A stretch of DNA of 64,000 bases, from the NCBI GenBank assembly GCA_034401135.1, contig JAWZSP010000001.1, forward strand, positions 6,138,001 through 6,202,000, read 5' to 3'. Each line of letters begins with the position of its first letter. Position 1 is the first letter of the stretch. Shown here one piece after another: positions 42,930 to 55,202 of the stretch. The notes under the pieces are model-generated. The model made no database searches. It saw only the letters and a list, made by a program, of their open reading frames with translations, and had not been told where the DNA came from. Source of the stretch: Volutella citrinella. Its lineage: Eukaryota > Ascomycota > Sordariomycetes > Hypocreales > Nectriaceae. Position numbers and translations under genes: made by a program.

Positions 42930-44038
42930 ATGGCAACTGACAAGGGTGTCACTCTCGACATGTCCAAGTTCTTCGGAACCGAGGACGAGAAGAAAACCTT
43001 CTGCCACGACCTTCTCGCTGTCTTGAGGAAGCGCGGCGGTGTCAAGCTCCAGAACCACGGGATCCCGGATGAGGATGTCTACGCTCTCTTCGATTGGGTG
43101 AGTGGCGATATTCATGGCTGGCTTGGAGCGGTTCGGCTGACATTGTGCAATCTGTAGACGCGAAAGTACTTCAACCTTCCCCTTGAGACCAAGATGAAGA
43201 TGAAGCACCCTCCCCAGGCGAACCCCAACCGCGGATACAGCTACGTCGGCCAGGAGAACGTTGCCAAGATTAGCGGGTACGAGAAGGGACTTGGGCCCGG
43301 CACGACTCGCGATATCAAGGTACGCATGGTGGCCCATCAATGGATAGATGAGTTCTAACCCGTGTGACAAAACAGGAGTCTGTTGATTTCGGATCCGCAA
43401 CCGACGACCTCGTCGACAACCTCTGGCTGCCCGAGGAGGACCTCCCCGGGTTCCGAGCCTTTATGGAGTCCTTCTACGAAAAGGCCTTCAAGACGGAGCT
43501 CCAGGTACTCTCGGCGCTGGCCATCGCGCTGGGCGTGTCGGAGTCGCACCTGCGGTCGCTGCACAACCGGGCCGAGAACGAGTTCCGGATCCTGCACTAC
43601 CCGGCGATCCCGGCGTCGGAGCTGCGCGACGGCACGGCGACGCGCATCGCCGAGCACACCGACTTTGGGTCCGTGACGCTGCTGTTCCAGGACTCGGTTG
43701 GTGGTCTGCAGGTCGAGGACCAGGAGAACCCGGGCACGTTCCGGGACGTCGAGTCGGCCAAGCCCACGGATATTATCTGCAACATTGGCGACTCGCTGCA
43801 GCGTTTGACGAATGATACGTTCAAGGCGGCCTGTCACCGTGTCACGTATCCGCCTACTGTGAAGAAGGACGGCGATGAGCAGATCCCGGAGCGATACTCG
43901 ATTGCGTACTTTGGGAAGCCTAACAGGAGCGCGTCGTTGTTGCCGCTGAAGGAGTTTGTCACTGAGGCGACGCCCTGTCACTACGAGGATGTGACGGCGT
44001 GGGAGTGGAACAATCGTCGTATTGCGAAGCTGTTTTAA
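42930..44038 (+). CDS. 2-oxoglutarate/Fe(II)-dependent dioxygenase (isopenicillin-N-synthase-like fold)
   Basis: Exons 42930..43097, 43158..43319 and 43376..44038 give 330 aa; both introns (60 and 56 bp) fall between codons. The N-terminal DIOX_N-like part has KRGGVKLQNHGIPDEDV, then YFNLPLETKMKMKHP and NRGYSYVGQENV. The iron-binding facial triad is H204-x-D206 (AEHTDFGSVTLLFQD) and H264 (AACHRVTYP); 2-oxoglutarate is held by R283-x-S285 (PERYSIAYF). It is a typical soluble fungal member; relatives hydroxylate or desaturate small molecules, often in secondary metabolism. No metabolite cluster partners flank it here, so the substrate is unknown. Confidence 0.9.
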
Positions 44039-45416
44039 ACACGAGTGTAGTTGTGATGGCATGATGAATTGCGAATCTCTTGAATAACTTGGACTCTTTA
44101 CTCTGTGTTGGATGATGGATCACCAGTGCACGTCAACTCGATTCCATTAATTGACTACCTACGTGGTTGATGATGCCTCCAACTTGTCCCAGCCAGTGCG
44201 GCTCACTTCTGGATGGCTCCTTTCCCATTGATCAAAATTACTTGCAGCAATAAACTAACGGCCGCTTCAACACGGCGATGTCAATCAAACTATCCAGGCA
44301 CATCAAGTCCACACGTTCACTCCATCAAGTCCAAACGTCAAAGCAATTCCAGCAGTCTCGGCTTGCGCACATTACCCCGACCAAAAGCAACGCGGAATGC
44401 ATGCTTCGGCCCGCCCGGAGAGCAACATGGACCGGGTTGCCCCTTGCATGGGTTGTGCGAGGAAGCCAGTCAGCAGTCAGCCGTTGGAGGTGGAGTGCAG
44501 CTGCAGCCACCTCGCCCATGGAGACAAAGTCTATTAAATAATCTATTTCCACCAAAGTGCGCGTCGACGGTCCAGACCGACCTGTGAGACATGCAGAATG
44601 GCATCGGGCTGTTGTTTTGCTTTGTGCGTGGTTCTACGTAGGTGGCTGTTTATTAGTGTCTGTGTGTTTAATGTCTAGTACGTATAATTAGGCCATGACC
44701 TGGCTGCATAAATCCCCGTCACAATGCCATTGACACCCATGGATGCGCCTTGCCGTCCCTGGCTACACTGCCGATCGCATGGCACCTAAGAATGGCACCT
44801 ATTGTCCGCCGTATTATGCGTTTCGTCCCCCTATCTAGCAAAGCCCGGGCCAAGCTGAGACCGCCGACCGAAGGCTAGGGCGGGATAGTGTTGCAGTGAC
44901 AGATTGTTAGTCACACGCACTCTCGGCACTGGTCGACGGCCACGCTCGAGCTAGCAACGCAAACATGATCAGATTCTCGGGCGCCACAGCCTCATATGGC
45001 TTTTCCAATGCCCGTCTCCGGGGGCTGCAGCCGAAATCTAGACTTGTCTCGGGGCATTTTCAGGAACAAGAGCAAACGGGCGTGGGGCAGACGCCACCCC
45101 TGCACCACAGACCACCACTCATCTCGCAGTCGCCGGACCAGGGGACCCCTGATCGGCCGGCCGTGGCGTGAGCTAGACGACGCCAGTCTCTTCAGCAGGT
45201 GCCGCCGGTGGTAATTTGGGTGTGCCACACTTAGCGACGAGGGGAGCATGGGGGGCGCATTAGGCGAGATGAATAAAACGAAACCCTCCTCCCGCCCGGG
45301 ACCAACGGCGGACCACTCGTTCTGTCGAAGCACACTTTCGCCGGTCGGTTTTGATCTCTCCTAGTCTCTTGCTGTCGCGATATGCTGGGAGCTGAGTCGC
45401 GGACAAGGGCGAGTCC
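44039..45416. other. Intergenic region
   Basis: 3' flank of the dioxygenase and promoter of the Ecm33-like gene. A CAATTCCAGC-type segment and short CATCAAGTCCA near-repeats occur at about 44295-44335. No gene supported. Confidence 0.4.
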
Positions 45417-47337
45417 ATGGCTCCAACAACGAGAAACGCCGTCCTCGCAACGGTAGCGCTCCTTTTGACGCGGCATCTGGCCGCAGCAGGTATGTCTTGA
45501 CGAAAACAATTAGCCCCTGGCTGGAGAGGAGGACACAGCTGCTAATCGCGCGACTTTTGCCCCGACAGATTGCAATATCTCCGGTAACTACACCATCATC
45601 GACGGCCCCGACGATGCCAAGGGCGTCAACTCGTGCAAGGACATTGACGGCTCTCTCTCGCTCCTTTTCGACACCAATCCCTCGTCATGGCCGTCCAACG
45701 GCGCGTCGGTCGACCTCGGCAGCGTCTCCGGCATGAGCGGTGACTTTGTCGTCTACGCGCACCCCAAACCAAAGAAGACTGAGGTCAAGGCAGCATCTCT
45801 CAAGTATGTCGGCGGGGAGATGACCGTCATGAACACGGACAAGTCCAACGACCTGGAGGAGCTCGACATTTCCCTGCCGGCGCTGGAAAAGGTTGGCAAG
45901 GGCTATTCCGTGACGGGAAGGTTCAAGAAGGCAAACGTCAACCAGTACGACGGCCTCAGCGTGGAGGGCATGATGAGGATATACAGCACCGCTTTTGAGC
46001 AGCTGGTGTTTGGGGGCTTGGGTAAGGTGGGCGGTGACTTCTCCGTCGACATCAACTCGGGCCTCACGAAGCTCGACGTGCCGGACCTGACGTCGGCGGA
46101 GCAGGCGTTTGACATCAAGGGCAACCCGCAGCTGGCGTCGGTGTCGTTTGCCAAGCTCAAGACGGTCGTCGGGGACGTGGCCTTTTACCAGAACCCCAAG
46201 CTGACGCAGCTGGAGATGGCGGCGCTCGAATACGCGAGGACCATCTCCATCACGGCCAACGGCGACAAGCCGACGGTGCTGCTGCCGAGGCTGTCGACGC
46301 TCGGCAAGCAGGGCAACACCACGGCCACATCGTCGTTCCAGGACGTGGGCCGCATCGTGTTTGCGTCTCTGCGCGAGGTCAACGGCGGCGTCGAGTTCAA
46401 ACGGACCAACGTCGACGCACTCGAGGTGCCCCTCCTCAAGAAGCAGGTGGGCGGCAGCATCACCGTGCAGGACAGCCCGAGCATGACGAGCTTCGCCCTG
46501 CCGCGGGTGACCGAGGTGGAGGACATCTTTGTCGACAACAACGGCAAGCTGACCAACGTGACGGCCAACGCGCTCGAAAAGGCGCACACCATCTCCATCA
46601 AGGGCGGCGTGACCAACGTCGAATTCTTCCGCCTCAAGGAGGTGACGGGCGACTTCAAGATCGTGGGCGCCGACTCGATGGACTGTAGCTGGTTCGAGGA
46701 CAATGTCAAGAAGATTGTCAAGGGGAGGTACACGTGCGTGGGCAGCCACGACAAGAAGGATCGTAAGAGCAGCACGGGGGGGATCGAGGACACACAGGGC
46801 AACCCGGACGACTACATCAACGCGTCGCCCAAGCTGGACGGGGGCAAGGGAAGCGGAAGTGGCAGCAGCAGCAGCGGCTCAGGCAGCAGCTCAACGGGCG
46901 ACGACAAATCCAAGGGCTCCAGCGGCGGACTGTCAGCAGGAGCCAAGGCAGGCATCGCCGTAGGCGTGACGCTCGCAGTACTAGCAGCGGGCGGTGCCGT
47001 CTTCTTCTTCTTCTTCTGGCGCCGGCGCCGCGGACAAGGCGACGACGGGCCTGGATCGGCGGCGCGCGTGGGCAGCGGCAGCACCAGCGCCGAGGACATG
47101 TTCCGGGGCCAGCGTCTCGGCGTGCACACCAAGATCGAGGCCATGAACCCGAGCCCGTCACCGAGCTCCAACACGCTGCGCAACTCGCTGCTGGACGCGA
47201 CGGGCGCCACGGCCGAGAAGCTGGCCGCCTGGAAGACGATCCGCCGCGTGAGCGACTCGTCGTCGGCGCCGTCGAGCAGCCCTAACCCTAATGCCAGCGT
47301 CAACAGCAGCGCCAACGCCAACCCGTGGAGGCTGTGA
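45417..47337 (+). CDS. Ecm33/receptor-L-domain cell-surface protein with a membrane anchor
   Basis: Exons 45417..45489 and 45569..47337 (79-bp intron, GTATGT...ACAG) give 613 aa. Signal peptide 1-24, then CNISGNYTIIDGPDDAKGVNSCKDIDGSLSL-like start and repeated receptor-L/leucine-rich strands (LEKVGKGYSVTG, LGKVGGDFSVDI, LREVNGGVEFKRT, LKEVTGDFKIVG), closed by DCSWFEDNVKKIVKGRYTCVG. This is the Ecm33/Sps2 architecture involved in wall integrity. Unlike GPI-anchored Ecm33, a Gly/Ser linker is followed by a transmembrane helix (AGIAVGVTLAVLAAGGAVFFFFF), a basic stop-transfer (WRRRRG) and a roughly 110-residue cytoplasmic tail rich in Ser and Asn. It may therefore act as a wall sensor. Confidence 0.85.
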
Positions 47338-48877
47338 TGCGGGGTAAGAAGAATGAAAGGAAGAAGGATGAAAGAAAGAAATAAAGAAAGTCAAAGAAAC
47401 AAAAAACGCGCTCCCCGGGCGTCGTGTCTGTGTGTGTCAGCAGGAGTACTGGGTGCGGGATATACCATCATTCATCAAAGGTTCAAGTTTATAACGGTCT
47501 AGGTCTTTCATCGGAACCGGTCTCCATTGGCCCCAGCGTTTTCGCAGCACTATGCGCTTTTTTACTCTTTTGTACTGTTTAATTTAATCACCTGTTCTCG
47601 ATAAAACAAACACAGCTTTCCTAGTCCATCTTAGCAGGCGGCATTCTCCATCCGAAGGTGTCCCACTGTGCTTTGCCCGGTGTCGTCATCGAAGTCTTCA
47701 CGATGCTTTGAGGCAAGTCTCATGTTGTTTCGAGTCATGCGCTTCGTCACCCGCAAGCTACTCCCTGTCACGATAATAACCCCGATGGATAATAAGTGCC
47801 CCGCATGCCGCCATGTGGGCAGCCTTTGTATCGGGCTGGGGCTTGGTGTTGCCGCTAATCGCGTTGCTGGTCACTGACCGAGTTATCGGGTTCCTTCGCG
47901 CCCGCCAGCGCTTGCTCGCGTTGAATCGGAGAGATGGGCCGTTCCTTGGCCAAAATCAGCAGATGGGCCCCTACTCCAAGAGCCAATGCCATCTGTTCAC
48001 GATGCTGTAGTGCTTAGTGTATACGGGGCTGGTTGTTGTTACGCCATGGCTTCATGAGTCGCGTGTCGTATTCTTCCTCGCCAGCCCCCATCCGATCGTT
48101 ATAAGTTCCGTAGCCCAGTCTCTAGCTGACGCCTCTTTCCACCTGTCAACCTGTCAACAACACACCGCCCCCAACCTGATGAGACTAACTTGGTGTTGAT
48201 ACTTTGCTGACTTTGGCGTGGTAGAATGCGACGCTCAACATCATCAATGATTGCATGGTAAATTCGAGGCAGGCCAACGGCAACTGGTCGACAGAACGAG
48301 AATACTTTGAGTTTACGTATCTCTTTGAGTTCAAAACCGCCAAATTTGGCCAATAGTCCAAATCCCCCGCCCATGAGATCTTTACAACATGACTCTCGCG
48401 GCTCGTCACCACACCGCTGCAGAGGGCAAGTACTGGGGTCTTTGGTATTACCATCTTCGGGCCACTCGGCCCGTTCCCTTTTTCTTTCCTATTCATCTCC
48501 GACCGGGATATGAAGTCAGCTATATGGGATCAACGAGCAATCAACTTAGATTTGGAGAGGAATAGAGTTGGTGGTTAGAACTTGGCGTGATATCGCATAC
48601 AAGCGCCAACGCAAGACGGCGGCGATGGCCAAAAGGAGCAACACCAACATAAAGCAACATGAAGCCAGGGCAATGCAGAGCTAGCAAGGCTGTTTCGAGA
48701 GCGGCTGGAAATAAGTGACGCGTTAGGCAACGAGCAACATGAGCCAATGAATAGACGATTTCAAGCTAGAACTTTCCTGGCCATCCCAATCCGCGCATTT
48801 TGAGAGTTGCAGAACACACAAAGCCATTTCTCCGCCTTTCAATGCGTGGAGTGGGTACAAAATGACTCATTAATATA
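47338..48877. other. Intergenic region
   Basis: 3' flank (AAAGAAAG purine-rich tract just after the stop) then DNA without supported genes; frames are short. Confidence 0.4.
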
Positions 48878-49033
48878 CCGTAGAAACTCGGCGAATTCGC
48901 TCACATGAGAGGCTCCAGTCCCCCAAGCAGAGCCTTGAAAGAAGCAATGTACTGTGGTTGCAACTTGCTAGCCTTTTTTCTCTGATGACGAAATAGAGCC
49001 GCTAATGGGAGCGAATTTGTCGAGTTTCTACGG
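48878..49033. mobile_element. 156-bp MITE with 25-bp terminal inverted repeats and TA target duplication
   Basis: 48878-48902 reads CCGTAGAAACTCGGCGAATT... and 49009-49033 is its inverse complement with 2 mismatches in 25 (GGCG versus GACA, both G-to-A transitions). Both ends are flanked by TA (48876-48877 and 49034-49035). The internal 106 bp have no coding capacity. TA duplication and size fit a non-autonomous Tc1/mariner-type MITE. Confidence 0.75.
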
Positions 49034-49035
49034 TA

Positions 49036-50264
49036 GGCTGGCATCGTCGACAAATTTGATAGTGATACTTCGCAATCAGAAACAGCCCAACACTCAGAGT
49101 TGAGCATTAGGTCCTGGCTGGATGGATCTGTGTTTTATTCAAGTTGTTATCTCTTCCCATAACCGAGATACTCATCTCGGCTTTACACGTATTAAAAGTG
49201 GAATACATGTTTGGACATCTCCAATCGACGCTTGTCTTGTCTTGCCACTCCGTGTTATATCTCTTGACGTGGTATTTTACTCGAGTAGCAACAGGATAAA
49301 TACATCAGGCATATCTCATTGATGCATTTGAATAGGTTACACTGTCTCAACGCCGTGTGGCGTTGCCATCAATGCCATGCAATGGTATGAAAGGAATATG
49401 CTACAACATGCAAGAGGGGCCGATGCGGCGATGCATGAGGAATTGGCTTGATTGGCAATTTTTGGATTATGACGCCGGACACGTCTGAGATCGCAGCAAC
49501 GAGTAATCTGGGCTTCGAGTACCTTCAGTTGAGTTGTTGAAAAGAAGGATCGATGCACACACAACAGCAAAACCTTGCTCCGGTTCAACTCTTCAAAGAC
49601 CAAGCTGGTGAAGGCGTTTAGCTTATCGATACTGGCACGGCGTCTGGCGGATGGACCCATCAGGTCCATGTGCCACAACGCAGCGCACCGACTGGATGAC
49701 TGCTTTGGTTCCTCAAATGAATATAACCGGAGATGTTGACATGTTCACGTTCCAGTGGTAGGTAGCACTTGGCGGCGCCTCTACTGCGGCCAGTCCCACA
49801 GAGGGCTGCATATGGGGCCAAAGGGCATCACGCTGGTGGAGCGGCTGGAGCGCCATGACGATCACAGCACCGGTGTTATGCAACCACAGCGCCTATCATT
49901 GACTGATTTGGCGGGTTCAGTCCCTGAGACGAGCGGGTGGGAGGAGCTTTGCCCCACCACAGCCCGCCGCAACAACCACTAGAGTCCACCACCCCTCCTG
50001 CAGCCCCTCACCATGAGCTGACACGCGTCGGGCGGTTGGAGAAAGCAATCATTAAGGTATCCAGGGAGCTTTCGTATCTGTAGCCAAGATTGTTCTTCGT
50101 CTCCTTCTTCTCCCTCATCTTGCCTCACACCGCCGCTTTCCTTCTCTGCGCTTCCAGCTTCTACATTACTCCCGGAGAGTTGCAGAGCTCAATTGACAGA
50201 CCGCGAACAACCGCACAACACCCACTCCCCGCTCGTCACCATCATCACCATCATCACCACCACC
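49036..50264. other. Intergenic: GH2 gene promoter
   Basis: No gene supported. The last 180 bases are pyrimidine-rich, with CATCACCATCATCACCACCACC immediately before the ATG, typical of a fungal leader. Confidence 0.4.
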
Positions 50265-52486
50265 ATGACAGCCCCTCAGTCGCCCCAGTACCCACGCCCC
50301 GACTTTGAGCGCAACCCCCTCCGCTGGGAGTCGCTCAATGGCCCCTGGGACTTCATCTTCGACGACGATGACTCGGGCCTCGCCGCCAATTGGCAGAGGT
50401 CTGGCCTCCCCGACTCGGCCACCGTCTCCGTCCCCGCCGCCGCCGACGACGTCTCCTCAGAGGGCGACACCGTCACCAAGCGCATCGTCGGCGACATGCT
50501 CAACCTGATTGAGAACAACCGCTTCGCAGAGTCGGCTCAGACCACAAACACCAAGACGACTATCCAGGTTCCCTATGTCTTCCAGAGCCCGGCCTCGGGC
50601 ATCAACGACCGCGGCGTCCACGAGGTGCTGTGGTACGAGCGATCCATCAGTGACCTGCGCACTCCCGAGGAGAAGCAAAAGGGCCATCGCCTGCTGCTCC
50701 GCTTCGGTGCCGTCGACTATGAGGCCACGGTGTGGGTGAATGGCCAGTACGTTGGCAGTCACCGTGGCGGCCACGTCCCCTTCGAGCTGGATGCCACAGA
50801 CGCCCTCGAGGCCACTACGGATGGCTCTCACCGCGTCACCCTACGTGTCTATGACTCAGCCTACGATCTGGCTCAGCCCAGAGGAAAGCAGTACTGGGCG
50901 GCCAAGCCAGAGAGCATCTTCTACACACCGTCGGGCGGCATTTGGCAGTCCGTCTGGCTCGAGGTGGTGCCCGCCGCCCGCATCGCCGACAGCAGCCACG
51001 GAACCGTCATCCGCTCCAACGACATCCACGCGGGCCGGCTGCACAGCACCATTGCCGTCAAGGGCCGTCGGGCCGGCCAGGTCATCAGCGTCGAGATGGA
51101 GGCTAGCTTCGCTGGCGTTCCTGTCTCCAAATCGGCCAGGCAGACCCTCAAGCGTGAGAACAACTCGACCGTCATTGAACTGGGTATGAAGCTGGGCGAC
51201 TTGGCGCGCTCCAAGCTGCCACAGGAAGTCATCCAGGCTGCGCCCTTGGACAACGACTCGTGCTGGCGAGACGGCGTTGCGCTGTGGTCGCCCGAGCACC
51301 CCCAGCTCTACGATCTCGTCATCCGCCTGCTGGACGGGGCCGGAAACACCATCGATGAGGTCAAGACGACGACGGGCATGCGCTCCATCGACTGGACAAA
51401 GGGCGACGGCCTGTGGAGGCTCAACGACAAGCCCTATTTCCAGGCGTTGTGCCTGGACCAGGGCTACTGGCCCGAGACGTTCATGACGCCGCCCTCTCAG
51501 GACAGCCTCAAGGAGGACATCCTGCTGGCAAAGAAGATGGGCCTCAACGGGTGCCGCAAGCACCAAAAGGTCGAGGACCCCGTCTTCTACTACTGGGCCG
51601 ACAAGCTGGGCTACCTGGTGTGGGGCGAGATGGCCAACGCCTACCAGTTCAGCGACGAGTACAAGGAGCGCTTCGACGCCGAGTGGACAGAGGCCGTCAA
51701 GCTCGTCATCAACCGGCCCTCGATTGTGACGTGGACGCCCATCAACGAGAGCTGGGGATACCCGTCGCTCAAGGACAATGCCGACCAGCGAAACCACATC
51801 CGGTCGCTCTACTACCTGACCAAGTACGCAAGAGAGCCAATCCCACGCGAGTCCCGCCCCAAAATACTAACACATGTCCCAGGAGCCTCGACAGCACGCG
51901 CAGCATCAACGACAACTGCGGCTGGGAGCACGTGTGCACCGACCTGACCACGTTCCACGACTACAGCGACGGCCCGGAGCTCGAGAAGACGTGCGCCGAC
52001 CTGGCGCTCATCCTGGCCAAGAAGGCCGACCGCGACGTCTTCGTGCCGGCCGTCGCGGGCGTCGACGCGGGCGCCCGGCACTTGCCCGGCGCGCCCGTCA
52101 TGAACACCGAGTTTGGCGGCGTCAACATTGCGCCATCGCAGGACAAGCCGGCCGACGCGGGCGAGGACTGGGGCTACACGACGGCCTCGGACTCTGACGA
52201 CCTCGTCAGGCGCGTCGACCGCCTGGTCAAGGGTGTCGTCAACGGTGGCCACTGCTGCGCCTTTGTGTACACGCAGCTGTAAGTGGTGACCACCATGTGG
52301 CTCACGCCAGAGCTTTTTATTTCTCCTTCTTGAATATTTGCTGACATTGTCTTGTTTCACAGGGCCGACATCGAGCAGGAGGTGAATGGGCTGTACACGT
52401 TTGATCGCAAGCCGAAGCTGGACGCGACCAAGGTGAAGAAGCTGGTGGATGAGGCGCTGGAGACTTTTTACAACCGGGTCAAGTAG
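50265..52486 (+). CDS. Glycoside hydrolase family 2 (beta-galactosidase/glucuronidase-like)
   Basis: Exons 50265..51823, 51883..52278 and 52363..52486 give 692 aa; introns are 59 and 84 bp, and the junctions restore YLTKSLDSTRSI and YTQLADIEQEV. Start 50265 has a CACCATGAC context; an in-frame ATG at 50193 only adds a low-complexity tail. GH2 layout: jelly-roll sugar-binding domain (LNGPWDFIFDDDDSGLAANW, HRLLLRFGAVDYEATVWVNG), Ig-like domain, then TIM barrel. Acid/base Glu495 is in TWTPINESWGYP and nucleophile Glu596 in MNTEFGGV. There is no signal peptide, so it is predicted intracellular, unlike secreted beta-galactosidases. Precise sugar specificity (galactose, glucuronic acid, mannose) cannot be assigned. 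Confidence 0.88.
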
Positions 52487-53069
52487 ATGGTGCTATAGAT
52501 GCGATGTATTGACCGTAGAATGCGACCACTCGTTCGATTATTCTGACAGTCTTGTTGTTGTGTTTCCGATCGTAGGTGCTAGCTAGCATTCATTTAGCTT
52601 GACGCAGCTGGGTCATCTCGGGATGCTTTCCGGGAGTCCGGATGTGGCCAGCAGACCACAGACGCCGTTTGATGGCCCAAAAAAATAGAAGAAAATAATC
52701 TCATCCATTCCGAGATTCGTCCCAACCCATGAACCCACTCAAATAGCCTCCTGAACGTCCTGGCAGGATAAACGCAACTGTAGGGTAAATTGACGCAGGT
52801 ACCAAGGTATCATGATGGCGGGGACGAAAAATGGGGCGTATCACGTGACCTCGCATGAGATCTTGGCACAACCCCATGAGGCTTCTCCTACTTTCCGGAT
52901 TGCCTCGTGTGTTTACCAGCCGCCTGCGAGGTCGTCGCAACGTGCTTGAGGCTCGCCGCCCGCCCCCCCGCCCCAACCACCCCCCGATCCCGCGCCCAAA
53001 CGCCAATGACCCGGCGCTCCTGACACGCCCGTCCGCATTGGCCGCCCCGATCGCCGATCGCCGGACGCG
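52487..53069. other. Intergenic region
   Basis: 3' flank of GH2 and promoter of the coiled-coil protein gene; no coding evidence. Confidence 0.45.
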
Positions 53070-54627
53070 ATGCCGCCCTCCAGGCCGCCCAACCAGGACG
53101 GCGATGTGGACTCCATCAGCATCCCCGAGCCGTATGGCCCGACACTGCAGCCTCGCGGCGCCCGCGCGGCCCGCCGCATCTACAAAGCCACGGGCGTCTG
53201 GCCCTGGGAGATTGTGCCCGAGTCGCCGCCCAAGATGTGGGCCATCAACCTCCTCGAGGACCTCGCGCTAGTCGTCGAGCACGTCGCCCGCAGCCCGACG
53301 GAGACGCTCGAGGACCTGCGCGCCGAGCTGCGCGCCTCGCTGGCCCGCGACCGCAAGCCCTCGTACGCGGGCAAGCTCATGGCCCAGGACGTGCACGCCG
53401 CAAAGAGGCGCTTCGTCCGCGGACACCAGCAGTCGCCAGGCCACGACGTCCAGCAGGAGGTGGTTGTCGGCGGTGGACAGGAAGCCACCGAGGCAAGCCT
53501 CACAGAGCGCCGCTCCGGCAGACGACGCCGGGCCACCAACCAGCATCTAGACACGCCTCCCGGCTCTTCGACGTCGCGTCGCTTTTCTACCTCTTCTGAT
53601 GGCAGTGATGGATTCGAGGCATCGTCCATCACCGTCGCTTCCGAGATGCCTCTACCACCCCCTCCCTCTCCGCCGATATCGCGGAGCGTCAAGGCACTGA
53701 AGCGACCCTCGAGCGCAATGGCTGCGAGCCCGTCCGTGGACAAGAGGATCCGTCCCAGCTCGCCGGAGGGCTCCCGGCTGTCTGCCGCCCAGAGCCTGAT
53801 GATGTTCCGCTCCCCCATGACCGCCTTTCAACTCCCACATTCCGCCTACACCAACGCCTCAAGTAACAACAACTCCATGGTAAGTTATTCACCCTTCTAT
53901 CTCTCGCGGTATTTCTGGGACGGCTGACTGATGACCGACAGCCTACACAGTCGCACGCGATGCGAGCGCTGGACAGCGCATCCCTATACGAACCCCTTCA
54001 ACCGTCCATCAACTCATTCGCATCGGCCATAGAATCCCATGCCCAGTCGCTCCGGGCGTCTCTTTCCGCGGCACAGAAGGAAATATACCCCCACCGGACC
54101 ACGCACCAAGAAGCGGCGGGCCAGCTCCGCGCGTGCCAGGACCGCGTGCGCATGGTGCAGGAGGAGATTGGCAAGGCGCAACAGAGACTGCGGCAACTGC
54201 ACGAAGAGACGGCAGCGCAGGACGCGCTCGCGCCGCAGCTCCGGGCGCTGCAGGAGAACAACATGTCGCTGCCGCAGGAGATTGCCGAGGCGATCCGCAG
54301 CTACGACATGCGGCGGGCCGCCAAGAGCGACGAGGTCAAGAAGCACGAGGACGACATCAGCGCGCGCGAGGAGGAGCTGGACCGGGCCAACCGCGAGCTG
54401 GCGGAGGCCGAGAAGAAGTCGCACGGGCTCGAGGCGGACATGCAGGACCTGCAGGCGGCCGTGTCGCGCGGCAGCGAGGCCGTGCGGCTGGCCAACATGT
54501 TTGGCGTCGTCGTGCAGCTCGGGCCCGAGGGTTTGGCTAGTGTCGAGAAGATTTACCCCGAGATTGGCAACCTGCTCGAGTCGCTGCTGGCGTCCAAGGC
54601 GGCCAATGCCTCGTCTTCGCAGCACCA

Positions 54628-54666
<39 letters not shown>

Positions 54667-54856
54667 CCAGCACGCGCACCAACACCATCACCACCACCAC
54701 CAGCATCAGCAGCAGCCGCAGCCACAGCCACAGCAGGTCCCGCAGCAGCAACATCAGCAACACCAGCAGCACCAGGCCCAGGCTCAGGCCCAGGCTCAGC
54801 AGGGGCGCCCGCCGCAGCACCACGGCAGCGGTGACGGGCGGGGGGAGTGGCCGTAA
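53070..54856 (+). CDS. Hypothetical coiled-coil protein with polyQ/His-rich tail
   Basis: Exons 53070..53879 and 53942..54856 (62-bp intron, GTAAGT...GACAG, phase 0) give 574 aa. The N-terminus has a compact block (GARAARRIYKATGVWPWEIVPESPPKMWAINLLEDLALVV) that looks conserved. The middle is Ser/Pro/Arg-rich and disordered. Residues about 290-455 are a long coiled coil (HQEAAGQLRACQDRVRMVQEEIGKAQQRLRQLHEE; KKHEDDISAREEELDRANRELAEAEKK). The last 100 residues are almost entirely Gln and His, encoded partly by a (CAG)10 tract. The architecture suggests a scaffold or nuclear/cytoskeletal adaptor. No family is assigned with confidence. Confidence 0.75.
54632..54661 (+). repeat. (CAG)10 trinucleotide repeat in coding sequence
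   Basis: Ten uninterrupted CAG codons within a longer CAR/CAY tract; they encode the polyglutamine run of the coiled-coil protein. Length variation between strains is expected. Confidence 0.9.
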
Positions 54857-55128
54857 TTCATGTATTTAGCACGGCGTAGCGATGATTTAGATACTGTGAC
54901 GAAGTTTTTTATTTGTACATGCTTACTATACCCTCGATGTTGCCCCGTCCTGCCTGCGTGAGGTCTACGTGAGTCCTATGCTGTGCCCGTCGCGATGGCT
55001 ATCGTGCGGAAATATCTCTCGTATGATGGGCCGAGTCTCATGGGTGTCTCAGCTGATTTTGTGCCGTGTCGCCACGCTTATACTGCAATAGCTGACCTGC
55101 TTCCATCGGCAAACATAAGAGATGCATC
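54857..55128. other. Spacer before tRNA-Val
   Basis: 3' flank of the coiled-coil gene; nothing seen. Confidence 0.5.
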
Positions 55129-55202
55129 GGTTCCGTGGTCTAGTTGGTCATGGCATCTCGTTAACACCGAGAAGGTCCCCGGTTCGAGCCCGGGCGGAAT
55201 CA
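55129..55202 (+). tRNA. tRNA-Val (anticodon AAC)
   Basis: 74 nt without intron. Acceptor GGTTCCG pairs with CGGAATC (one G-U), D-arm GTCTAGTTGGTCATGGC, anticodon stem TCTCG/CGAGA with loop TTAACAC (anticodon AAC), T-arm CCCCGG-TTCGAGC-CCGGG-like with intact B-box. Discriminator A at 55202, then CTTTTTT terminator. Confidence 0.93.

Noticed and set aside
45685..46749. 354-codon minus-strand frame opposite the Ecm33-like gene
   Set aside because: It is antisense to a well-supported coding region, has a His/Val/Arg-biased shadow composition and no family signal.
47281..47293. CCCTAACCCTAA resembling fungal telomere repeat
   Set aside because: Only two units and inside the coding region, encoding Pro-Asn-Pro-Asn.
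50856..51797. 313-codon minus-strand frame opposite the GH2 gene
   Set aside because: Shadow of the GC-rich third positions of GH2; no recognisable protein content.
54014..54823. 269-codon minus-strand frame rich in leucine
   Set aside because: Poly-Leu arises from the complement of the CAG tract; not a membrane protein.
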